A stretch of 64,000 nt of DNA from JACJVV01 sp964581515 (GTDB lineage: Archaea > Nanobdellota > Nanobdellia > Woesearchaeales > JACJVV01), in contig CAZOOV010000006.1 of NCBI GenBank assembly GCA_964581515.1, positions 1 through 64,000 on the forward strand. Reading direction: 5' to 3'. Below the pieces are notes generated by a model. It was not told the origin of the DNA. It saw nothing but the letters and a program-made list of their open reading frames with translations, and made no database searches. Position 1 is the stretch's first letter. Every line of letters begins with the position of its first letter. Below, piece after piece: positions 43,750 through 51,604 of this stretch. A program made the position numbers and the translations under genes.

Positions 43750-44022
43750 TTCTCATGTTCTATCATGAAACGAGTTGATTGTATTCATTGTCGGTAAATC
43801 AAGTTTTTCTAGTTACAACTCTAAAATTAATCAATTGTTCCAAAACAATAAATTTCATGGGTAGCTCCAGCTATATATTTTATTTCTGATTGTTGCAGGC
43901 AACTAAATTTCAAACCAGTTTGCCAAGCATTATAATTTATTTTTCATTTTACTAGATAAAAGACCAAAAGAAAAAATAGCGTTAGCTATGATAAAACTAA
44001 AAGAAAGACGGAGGAAAACAAA

Positions 44023-44979
44023 ATGTTTCGAGAAAATATATTTCAATTTATGCAAGAAGGAGAAAAATTGCTTTACATACCAAAGAATGGAGGCTTAAGA
44101 GATTACATAGGTAACATGCTTCCTGAGATAGGCGTAGAAGTCCAGTCAACAGAATTAGAAGCCTTGCTTAATCAGAAGAAAGGCTCAATTTCTGCACAGA
44201 ATGGTCTGACAATAGAGATAGAACGAGGAGAAGACATCCCTTCACTTGTCTGGGAGACTACAAAAATAATGGGTGTTCCAACATACGGCTTGACAGGAGA
44301 CGACTTATTCGACGAATATGTTCTTGAGAAAGACAATGACACAAATGGAATTGGACTTTTGAATACCTACGATTGGTTTGATGAAAGTGCTAAGTACAAA
44401 AGACCCGCACTCTGTATGATGGCTAAAGTAGATGAATGGGAAGAGATGCCAATCATGTCAAGAGTAGCGATAAACGGCAAATACAGTAAGTTTACAAGAC
44501 GTTATCTCTCAGAAAGAGCTGAAACAAAACCTGTAAATTTCTATGAAATTTCAGAATATGCAGGTGGGACTGAAAAGACAGTAAGAAATGGGATAAATGA
44601 TTGCTGTGTAGATATTGTTTACGGTGGAGGTTCAGCAGAAGAGAATGGCTTGAAGATACTTGAAGAAGTTCGCTTTACTGACATAGCATTAATCGGTCCA
44701 ACTCCTCCAAGGAACATCTGGCAACAGGAATTCGAAAGGATTTACGCAAAAGCCCTTAATCCAACTGATTCTTACACCTCAAGGCTTTTGGCAAGTCAAA
44801 ATGAGATTGTCAAGAAGTTTGGTTCTGAATCAGGAGAATTCATCCAGGCATTAGTAACAAACTCTGGATTAGCAGATGAAGCACTAGATGTGATTTATTC
44901 GACAATGGTTGCTCTTGCAAGCAGAGGAAAAAGCTGGGATTATGTAGAGAAACAACTTGTTAAGAGGTGGAAGGCATGA
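44023..44979 (+). CDS. ATP phosphoribosyltransferase-like (HisG) fused to HisE-like domain
   Basis: 318 residues. The first 230 follow HisG: LLYIPKNGGLRDYIGNMLPE, then RGEDIPSLVWETTKIMGVPT with YGLTGDDL, and a PRPP-loop region DCCVDIVYGGGSAEENGL. In standard HisG that loop has T-G-x-T-L before the ENGL; here it is GGGSA, so PRPP binding may be changed. Residues about 248-318 match HisE (phosphoribosyl-ATP pyrophosphohydrolase): SYTSRLLASQNEIVKKFG, SESGEFIQAL and ADEALDVIYS, with most of the metal-binding acidic residues kept. Catalysis of the first two histidine steps is expected if active. A GGAGG-type site precedes the ATG. It overlaps hisD by ATGA. Confidence 0.82.
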   Translation: MFRENIFQFMQEGEKLLYIPKNGGLRDYIGNMLPEIGVEVQSTELEALLNQKKGSISAQNGLTIEIERGEDIPSLVWETTKIMGVPTYGLTGDDLFDEYVLEKDNDTNGIGLLNTYDWFDESAKYKRPALCMMAKVDEWEEMPIMSRVAINGKYSKFTRRYLSERAETKPVNFYEISEYAGGTEKTVRNGINDCCVDIVYGGGSAEENGLKILEEVRFTDIALIGPTPPRNIWQQEFERIYAKALNPTDSYTSRLLASQNEIVKKFGSESGEFIQALVTNSGLADEALDVIYSTMVALASRGKSWDYVEKQLVKRWKA

Positions 44980-46094
44980 GCAGACCTGTTTTTGAGATGG
45001 ATAAGGAATTGAATCAAGCTGTAGGCAAGATCGTTGATGAAGTAAGGTCGCAAGGAGATAAGGCAGTGTTGAAGTATAACATCAAGTTTGATAACAATGA
45101 CAACGAAAAGTTTGAGTTAACACCGTCACAAATTAAGTCAGCATACAATAGTATAAGTGATGATGTATTCGATGCAATAAATTATGCAATGCAAAACATA
45201 AAAGACTTTGCACAAGCACAGTTTAGTCAATTGAAAGACTTCAGCATGAAAAGAGATTATGGCACAATCAGCCAAAAGGTTATTCCTTTGGAAAGTGTTG
45301 GCTGCTATATTCCTGGTGGAAGGTATCCATTGCTCAGCTCTGCATTGATGTCAGTAATTCCAGCAAAAGTAGCAGGCGTGGAAAATATTATAGTATGTTC
45401 TCCAAACATCAAGCCTGAAGTGATTGTTGCAGCTGATATGGCAGGAGCTACAAGAATCTTCAATCTTGGAGGGGTACAAGCAATTGCAGCGATGGCTTAT
45501 GGGACAGGACAAGTACCTAGTGTGAATAAAGTAGTGGGTCCAGGAAATAGATATGTGACAGAAGCAAAAAAGCTTTGCTATGGTGATGTTGGTATTGATT
45601 TCGTTGCAGGTCCAAGTGAGTTGATGATAATTGCAGACGATAGTGCCAACATAGATTATGTTAAAGCAGATCTTGCTTCACAAAAAGAGCACGATCCAGA
45701 AGCAGAGGTTTGTCTGCTTGAAGTGTTAAGTGATAACTATGAAAGTTATATTGCTTCAGCAATATCCCTAGCTAATCAGTCCGGTCCCGAACACTTGCAG
45801 TTGATGGTGAAAGATCCAGAAAAATATCTTAGCAAGCTAAAGAATTATGGCAGTCTTTTCATTGGCAATGATTCAAGTGTTGTCTTTGGAGATTATTGTA
45901 GTGGCACAAATCACATTCTGCCAACAGAGAATGCCGCGCGCTATACAGGTGGACTCTCTGTCTTTGATTTTGTCAAGATAACAACAACTCAAGAAATCAA
46001 GCCAGTTGAAGAACTTGTTAAAGCAACAGCAGTACTTGCAAGAGTTGAAGGACTGCAAAAACACAGAGAAGCAGCAGAAATAAGAAAAAAATAA
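44976..46094 (+). CDS. hisD: Histidinol dehydrogenase
   Basis: 372 residues from the ATG at 44976, which overlaps the upstream stop (ATGA) and follows AAGAGGTGG; the GTG at 44967 is not needed. Motifs: VGCYIPGGRYPLLSSALMS, KVVGPGNRYVTEAKKL, DFVAGPSELMIIAD, the zinc/substrate residues in LASQKEHDPEAE, the catalytic pair in GPEHLQLM, GTNHILPT and the C-terminal EGLQKHREAA. All key residues look intact, although it is shorter than typical HisD (about 430). It oxidises histidinol to histidine with NAD. No other his genes are in the window, so either the rest is elsewhere or the pair serves another pathway. Confidence 0.93.
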   Translation: MSRPVFEMDKELNQAVGKIVDEVRSQGDKAVLKYNIKFDNNDNEKFELTPSQIKSAYNSISDDVFDAINYAMQNIKDFAQAQFSQLKDFSMKRDYGTISQKVIPLESVGCYIPGGRYPLLSSALMSVIPAKVAGVENIIVCSPNIKPEVIVAADMAGATRIFNLGGVQAIAAMAYGTGQVPSVNKVVGPGNRYVTEAKKLCYGDVGIDFVAGPSELMIIADDSANIDYVKADLASQKEHDPEAEVCLLEVLSDNYESYIASAISLANQSGPEHLQLMVKDPEKYLSKLKNYGSLFIGNDSSVVFGDYCSGTNHILPTENAARYTGGLSVFDFVKITTTQEIKPVEELVKATAVLARVEGLQKHREAAEIRKK

Positions 46095-46117
46095 ATTTTT
46101 CTTTTATTCTTTTATTT

Positions 46118-47551
46118 TTAATCCAATGCATGCAGATTAACGCACAACTGATCTTCCCAAATCATTTCAGAATAACTTCTAAGCATGTCACCTACATATT
46201 TTTTTCTTTTGTTATACATCTCTTGATCTTTTGCTTCAAACTTTACTGTGATATAAGGTCCATTTTGTGAATATCTAAATACCATCATTCCATCTTCAAA
46301 ATCTGCTCTGACTCCATCATCTCCTGGAATCACTTCATCATTTGTTATTCTAGCTTCTGGAAAATCCCCTCTAAATTTAGTTCCTAAATCTTTTATTACT
46401 TCAACTTTCTTCTCATCAGGACAGCCAATCTTGATTTCTGGTGAAGATATGTATTTAGGAAAGCTCTCATATAATTGACTTAAAGATAAGTTCTTATCTG
46501 ATAAATATTCTAAAACTCTAAGGATTGCGTAGCTTCCATCATCATGTCCATATGCATTGTCATTAAAGAAGAAATGTCCGCTAAGCTCTCCACCAAATGC
46601 TGCTTTTTCTTCAGCGATTTTTGCTTTTATGAAAGCGTGTCCTGTCAGCCATACTATTGGTGTACCACCATTCTCTTCAACAACTTTTGTTACGACTTGA
46701 CTGCATAATGTGTTATGTATTATTTTTGAGTTTGGAAATCTTTCAAGAATTTCTTTTGCAAATATTGCAACTAGCACGTCATTCCAGAGTATTCTTCCTT
46801 TTTCGTCAACAACACCGATTCTGTCTCCATCTCCATCAAAAGCTACTCCAAGGTCAGCTTTTTCTGCAGTAACAATCTTTCCAAGTCCTGCTAAGAACTC
46901 TTCATCAGTCGGATCAGGTGTGCCTACTGGAAAACTACCGTCTATCTCTAAATTCTTGCCTATTACTTCACATCCAGCTCTTTCTAATATCTCAGGAATA
47001 TATGTTCCGCATGTACCATGCCTAGTATCTACAACAACCTTGAATTTCTTCTTTAATCTCACTCTTTTCAAGACATCATTATAATAATCTTCAGTTATGT
47101 CAGCTTTTTCTATTTTGCCAACCTCCTCTGATTCAAAATAATCTTCATTATCAACAATTCTTTTTATCTCTTGTACTTCTTCTGGTCCTGTTGTCTGTGA
47201 ATAGCTTATGCCTAGTTTGAAACCATTGAAGTTGAATGGATTATGTGACGCTGTAATCATGATTCCTCCATTGGTTTGGAATCTATATTGGCCATAATAC
47301 ATCATTTGTGTCATTATCATTCCAAGATCAATCAAATCAATACCCATTGCAGTGACTCCTTTAGCAAAAGCTTCTTGAAATTCAGGCCCGCTAAGTCTAC
47401 AATCTCTGCCGATAACGGCTTGTCTTATTTTTCTTTTTCTGAGTAAAGTACCATAGGCTTTTCCAAGTGCCTCTACTTTCTGTGCGTCTAAATCTTCTGG
47501 CACCATCCCTCTTATATCATAATTTCGAAAAATAAATTTATTGATTTTCAT
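46118..47551 (-). CDS. manB: Phosphomannomutase/phosphoglucomutase
   Basis: 477 residues, four-domain alpha-D-phosphohexomutase. The phosphoserine loop is TASHNPFNFNG (Ser102), the metal loop AFDGDGDRIGVVD, the sugar-recognition loop GGELSGHFFF and the phosphate-binding RYSQNGPYITVKFEA. It interconverts hexose 6-phosphate and hexose 1-phosphate. It follows manC by only 2 bases on the same strand, so the pair most likely makes mannose 1-phosphate and then GDP-mannose, the donor for protein or lipid glycosylation; phosphoglucomutase activity cannot be excluded. Confidence 0.94.
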   Translation of the reverse strand: MKINKFIFRNYDIRGMVPEDLDAQKVEALGKAYGTLLRKRKIRQAVIGRDCRLSGPEFQEAFAKGVTAMGIDLIDLGMIMTQMMYYGQYRFQTNGGIMITASHNPFNFNGFKLGISYSQTTGPEEVQEIKRIVDNEDYFESEEVGKIEKADITEDYYNDVLKRVRLKKKFKVVVDTRHGTCGTYIPEILERAGCEVIGKNLEIDGSFPVGTPDPTDEEFLAGLGKIVTAEKADLGVAFDGDGDRIGVVDEKGRILWNDVLVAIFAKEILERFPNSKIIHNTLCSQVVTKVVEENGGTPIVWLTGHAFIKAKIAEEKAAFGGELSGHFFFNDNAYGHDDGSYAILRVLEYLSDKNLSLSQLYESFPKYISSPEIKIGCPDEKKVEVIKDLGTKFRGDFPEARITNDEVIPGDDGVRADFEDGMMVFRYSQNGPYITVKFEAKDQEMYNKRKKYVGDMLRSYSEMIWEDQLCVNLHALD

Positions 47552-47553
47552 CT

Positions 47554-48765
47554 CTAATCAACCTCATTTTCTATTCCTTCTATTATCAGTTCATTATCAG
47601 TTCTCTTTATCTCAAGATTAGAAACACCACTGAGTACAATAAGTCCGTCTGTATCTACGTCGCATTCACCTGATTCATGTGATATTATATTTTTTGAATA
47701 ATTTGTTACATAATTCTCTAGATACTCACTAAGATCTGCCTCTTTAATCTTCTCTATCATCTTCTTAATCAACTGCATATCACTCTTTTGACAGATAAGG
47801 GTGGCGTCAGGTGTATCTGCAATAACAAGATCTCGTACATTGTTGGCAATTATCTTTCTTGTCTGTGAAAGCATGATGCATTTTGTGACGTTTCCCTCAT
47901 ATTTCCCGATAGATATATTTCTTTTATCATCGCTAGGATAGCTCCTTTCAAGTGCAATGAAATCGCCAAGGTCATCCCAAGGCATACTGCTTCTTATGAC
48001 AACGATATTATCGGATCTTTCCATTACACCGTAATCTATTGATATTTTCTCAAGTCCTTCAAATACTTCTTCCATAACTTTTTTATCAAAATTACTTTCT
48101 TTAATTTTCATAAGTCCAGAGTGTAGTTCAGGCATATTTTTCTCTATTTCTTCTAGCATGACAGAACACTTTGCAATGAACATGCCTGAATTCCATACAT
48201 ATTCTTTGCTTTCTACATATTCTTTTGCCGTCTTTAAATCTGGTTTTTCCTTAAATGCCTGTACAAAGAAAGTATCTGGTACATCTTCTTCAAATTCTTC
48301 TCCTACATGTATGTAACCATAACCTGTATGTGGTACGCTTGGTTCAATTCCAATAAGTACAATTTTACCGTTTGTCGCGGTTATGACCGCTTTTCTTATT
48401 GTATTGATATAAGCATCAATATCTTTGTATATATGATCACTGGTCTCAATAAACATTACTGCTTCAGGATCCTTATCATATAATGTTATTGCACTAAGTC
48501 CTATGCATGCAGCAGTATCTCTTTGCATTGGCTCAATGACAAAGTTTACATTAGGAAGCTCTTCTTTTATTAGATTACCTAAGAACTCATTTGTGGATAT
48601 GAATATATTTTCATCAGGTATCAATGGGGATAGTCTATCGACTGTTTCTTGCATTAGTGATTTATCTGAGAATATCTTAAGAAGCTGCTTTGGTTTATTG
48701 CTTCTCGAATAGGGCCAGAACCTAGTTCCGTACCCTCCTGCCATAATTACCCCATATAACACCAT
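47554..48765 (-). CDS. manC: Mannose-1-phosphate guanylyltransferase
   Basis: 403 residues. The nucleotidyltransferase signature GVIMAGGYGTRFWPYSR with KPKQLL opens the protein; FIETSDHIY, AFKEKPDLKTAKEYV, YVWNSGMFI and KISIDYGVMER follow, all typical of GDP-mannose pyrophosphorylases. A C-terminal left-handed beta region follows, without the fused isomerase domain of long bacterial enzymes. It makes GDP-mannose from GTP and mannose 1-phosphate. A minus-strand TATA (CAAAATATTTAAAA) lies about 28 bases before the ATG, so the manC-manB transcript is leaderless. Confidence 0.94.
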   Translation of the reverse strand: MVLYGVIMAGGYGTRFWPYSRSNKPKQLLKIFSDKSLMQETVDRLSPLIPDENIFISTNEFLGNLIKEELPNVNFVIEPMQRDTAACIGLSAITLYDKDPEAVMFIETSDHIYKDIDAYINTIRKAVITATNGKIVLIGIEPSVPHTGYGYIHVGEEFEEDVPDTFFVQAFKEKPDLKTAKEYVESKEYVWNSGMFIAKCSVMLEEIEKNMPELHSGLMKIKESNFDKKVMEEVFEGLEKISIDYGVMERSDNIVVIRSSMPWDDLGDFIALERSYPSDDKRNISIGKYEGNVTKCIMLSQTRKIIANNVRDLVIADTPDATLICQKSDMQLIKKMIEKIKEADLSEYLENYVTNYSKNIISHESGECDVDTDGLIVLSGVSNLEIKRTDNELIIEGIENEVD

Positions 48766-48880
48766 TGTCCTCTAGGCACTTAGTGGTATTTTTAAATATT
48801 TTGTAAAAATACAACGATTATTAAGGGTATACAATTTAGATGTTATCTTAATACAGTATAGATGTTATCTTAATATTATC

Positions 48881-49786
48881 CTAAGCCGCATTACGCATTA
48901 CAAGTTCATCTAAAGAATTATAATTTGGGAATGGTATTATATCTGTCCGAATTGGTTTGTTATCATCATTATTATATGGATTATATCCTGAGGTATTTCT
49001 GTATGTTACAGTATCGCTGTATGTATTTTGTGAGTCATATTGTTCTATTGCATTTTCTAGGATTTCTGCTCTATGTCCTGCAATACTTGCAAGTCCGCTG
49101 TATTGTTTACTTTCTTCTCCTTGTGTATTCTCAGACCTGTACTGGAAATATCCACTCAGAAATTTCTCTACATCATATTCAGCTGCTGCAGGTGCAGGTT
49201 CTCTATTGAGATCCTCATAGCTTTGTCCTGTATGTGCCAGCTCATGTGCTATTATATATTTTGCAACAGATTCTCTTGTAAGGTCAAGGTTGCCATACTG
49301 CCCTTTCATCTCATCAAGCATTTCATCGTATCTTGAATTGACTCCTATAGTAAGCTCGGTATCTGTATAAGCGACTGCATTTGGAATTTCATCAGTAACT
49401 TCTTTAGACTCAACATTTTTTATATTTTTATTATGATGTCTTGCATATTGAACAAAAGTATTATACTCACTACCATAGAAATCTTTCATATCTTTTGTGA
49501 ATGATACCATCGCTTGTTTGAATTCTGATGCATCCGAACCAGTTATCCTTCCGTCTTGTACAGCTTGTTCAAGTACATTTTCAAGCTCAGAATAATCTTC
49601 GCTGTCAATGTCTCCTTTTACTGCCATCTCCATCATAGTATCATAATCAATATTTCCAGAAACAGCCATCTGATATATTTTATTATAGGTTACATTGCTA
49701 GAATCAGTTGTATTAGTACTATTTTCTCTAGTTTCATACTCTTGTTCAGTCTGTTCTTCAACAGCCTCGCTAGTTTCTTCCCCCAT
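48881..49786 (-). CDS. Putative HExxH metallopeptidase-like protein
   Basis: 301 residues. A zinc-binding HELAH (His181, Glu182, His185) lies in a hydrophobic helix (VAKYIIAHELAHTGQSY); Glu203 in PAAAEYDVEKF is a possible third ligand. The N-terminal 30 residues are acidic and low-complexity, residues 35-120 are a helical domain with repeat-like SGNIDYDTMMEMAVKGDI, and the C-terminal 60 are Asn/Tyr/Thr-rich. There is no signal peptide, so it appears cytoplasmic or exported in an unknown way. Protease activity is inferred only from the motif. Leaderless TATA (about 49810-49817) present. Confidence 0.65.
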   Translation of the reverse strand: MGEETSEAVEEQTEQEYETRENSTNTTDSSNVTYNKIYQMAVSGNIDYDTMMEMAVKGDIDSEDYSELENVLEQAVQDGRITGSDASEFKQAMVSFTKDMKDFYGSEYNTFVQYARHHNKNIKNVESKEVTDEIPNAVAYTDTELTIGVNSRYDEMLDEMKGQYGNLDLTRESVAKYIIAHELAHTGQSYEDLNREPAPAAAEYDVEKFLSGYFQYRSENTQGEESKQYSGLASIAGHRAEILENAIEQYDSQNTYSDTVTYRNTSGYNPYNNDDNKPIRTDIIPFPNYNSLDELVMRNAA

Positions 49787-49884
49787 ACGTTGAGTTAAGC
49801 TCGACCAGCTTATAAATTTTATGGTTTTTCACTACTAATTAGAAAGAAAGAATAATGAAGAAAAAGAAAGGAAAAAGGACTTAT

Positions 49885-50511
49885 TTAATCCTTCAAGTAA
49901 ATAGGAGAACCAGCTCCTTGTTGTTTATAGATATTTTTAATCTGTTCTTTAGTAAGTCCTTTATTCTGTTGATACATATGATGTAATTGTATTGCTTCAT
50001 CAATCTTCATCTTCTTAGCATCAACAATATCTTCAATTCCTAAATGCTTGATTAAATGACCTGTGTGGTCTTGTGTAAGATTTCCAGCAGCTGATGATGT
50101 TAATTTCTTTCTTATTTCATCCATTAAATTACTTCTGTATCTCTCATGCATGCTCAGGCTGTATTGTTTTCCATGCCCTCTGATGCTTTTATGTAACTCT
50201 GCCTTTGTGATGCCAGCATATTCTCTCATCAGTCCATCAGCTTTTAATCTGTCACCCTCATCAGTGCCTGACTTGAAATATTTTTTTGCTTTCTTTAAAT
50301 AAAATTGACTCATCTCATCAGCCATCTTCTCCTGCATCTTTGAGTCTTCAAGCTTATCAAGATCCAGTTCGTCGCCTTCTTCATTCATTAATAATTTTTT
50401 TGCAGCAACATTATATGCTTCAGAATGAGCTAGTTCAGTAGCGTTAGCTATCCTCTCAGCTCTTTTAGCCAACTCATCAAACTCTTTTATTTCTTTAGGA
50501 ACATCTGCCAT
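49885..50511 (-). CDS. Orphan paralogue A (DVPKEIKEFDEL family)
   Basis: 208 residues from the ATG at 50511, the codon correctly spaced from the Shine-Dalgarno AGGTGAT; three further in-frame start codons lie just upstream. The family is not recognised. The N-terminus (ADVPKEIKEFDELAKRAERI) and C-terminus (LTKEQIKNIYKQQ, then PIYLKD) match the next gene (50735-51385) closely, while the middle is diverged but similarly helical (RLKADGLMREYAG here, KLKADGLTSAYNG there). Fully helical, charged and soluble in appearance. The pair arose by duplication and presumably share a partner. Confidence 0.75.
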   Translation of the reverse strand: MADVPKEIKEFDELAKRAERIANATELAHSEAYNVAAKKLLMNEEGDELDLDKLEDSKMQEKMADEMSQFYLKKAKKYFKSGTDEGDRLKADGLMREYAGITKAELHKSIRGHGKQYSLSMHERYRSNLMDEIRKKLTSSAAGNLTQDHTGHLIKHLGIEDIVDAKKMKIDEAIQLHHMYQQNKGLTKEQIKNIYKQQGAGSPIYLKD

Positions 50512-50734
50512 CATCATCACCTGTAAATTTTTAGATAAATTAGTTAATATATAATATATAGAGCATCTTAACTAAAGTAGAATATAAAGCTTTCGTTTTT
50601 TCTATTTGTGAATAGTAAATATAAATAAATAAAGTGATGAAAATAGATAAATAAATGAGAAAAAAAGATATAAGAAAAATAAAAATAAGAAAAAAGATAT
50701 AAAAAAATGAGAAAAAAAGATTGACTCAATAAGC

Positions 50735-51385
50735 CTAATCTCTTACATAGATTGGTACAGGCTGATCCTGCTGCTGGAAGATATTCTTTATCTGTTCCTT
50801 TGTCAGGGTTGTCTGGTTCTGTCTTAGTGATTGTTCATTCATCATTACTACTTGTATTGCGTCTCCAATCTTCATTTTGTCTGGATCAACTATCTCACCA
50901 AGTCCTTTGTAATCAATCAATGGTTTGATATGATCATCAGTCAACATGCCTGAAGCAGTTGTTCTATGACGTTGTTCAACACTACGCATAGATTGAGATA
51001 CATATTGTGAGAATACATCAAGGCTGAAATTACCTTTCTGTTCATTCATGAGTCTTTGTGTTGCACCATATGTTGTTCCGTTATAAGCGCTAGTTAATCC
51101 ATCTGCCTTAAGCTTGTCTGTTAGATCCAGTTCTGAAGCAAAATGTCCTTTTGCTTGCTCACCTATATTTTCAGAAAGTCCATTAAGAACTTTTGCTCTT
51201 GTTTCGTCATCTTCAAGCTTAGCATAATCGATACCATCGCCACCGTCACTCACTAGTCCATTTTCAGGGGCATGTGCTGCAGCAATGAATGCGCCTGTAC
51301 TGTTAAGTTGGATAGCATTCTCTATTCTTTTTGCTTTCTTTAGCAATTCATCAAATTCTTTTATTTCTTTAGGAACATCTGTCAT
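50735..51385 (-). CDS. Orphan paralogue B (DVPKEIKEFDEL family)
   Basis: 216 residues. Begins MTDVPKEIKEFDELLKKAKR and ends LTKEQIKNIFQQQ, then PVPIYVRD, matching paralogue A at both ends. The Shine-Dalgarno AGGTGAT is 5 bases before the ATG. The 220 bases between the two genes are A-rich with repeated AAAAAGATATAA-like units and a probable T-run terminator on the minus strand. No known domain, no signal peptide. The strongly kept ends with a variable middle suggest conserved interaction surfaces and a divergent recognition part (inference). Confidence 0.75.
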   Translation of the reverse strand: MTDVPKEIKEFDELLKKAKRIENAIQLNSTGAFIAAAHAPENGLVSDGGDGIDYAKLEDDETRAKVLNGLSENIGEQAKGHFASELDLTDKLKADGLTSAYNGTTYGATQRLMNEQKGNFSLDVFSQYVSQSMRSVEQRHRTTASGMLTDDHIKPLIDYKGLGEIVDPDKMKIGDAIQVVMMNEQSLRQNQTTLTKEQIKNIFQQQDQPVPIYVRD

Positions 51386-51604
51386 TGAATATCACCTTTT
51401 ATCTAATTATACTACTATATAGTGATAACTAATATATAAATATTTCGGTATTTCAGCTTAAAATACCCATATAGATGTCATTATCGAATCATTTATAAAC
51501 TAACAGGTAACCAGTTTGAGTATAAATTGGCTATATTAAAGTAATTCAATAATTAAATAATAATTAAGTTCAAGTGATACTAAAAAACATACGAGGTAAT
51601 ATCT

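Noticed and set aside
43750..44022. tRNA-like or riboswitch-like element before the HisG-HisE gene
   Set aside because: A weak GGCAACT/AGTTTGCC pairing and a TTTCAAACC stretch are present, but no cloverleaf or known riboswitch core can be drawn.
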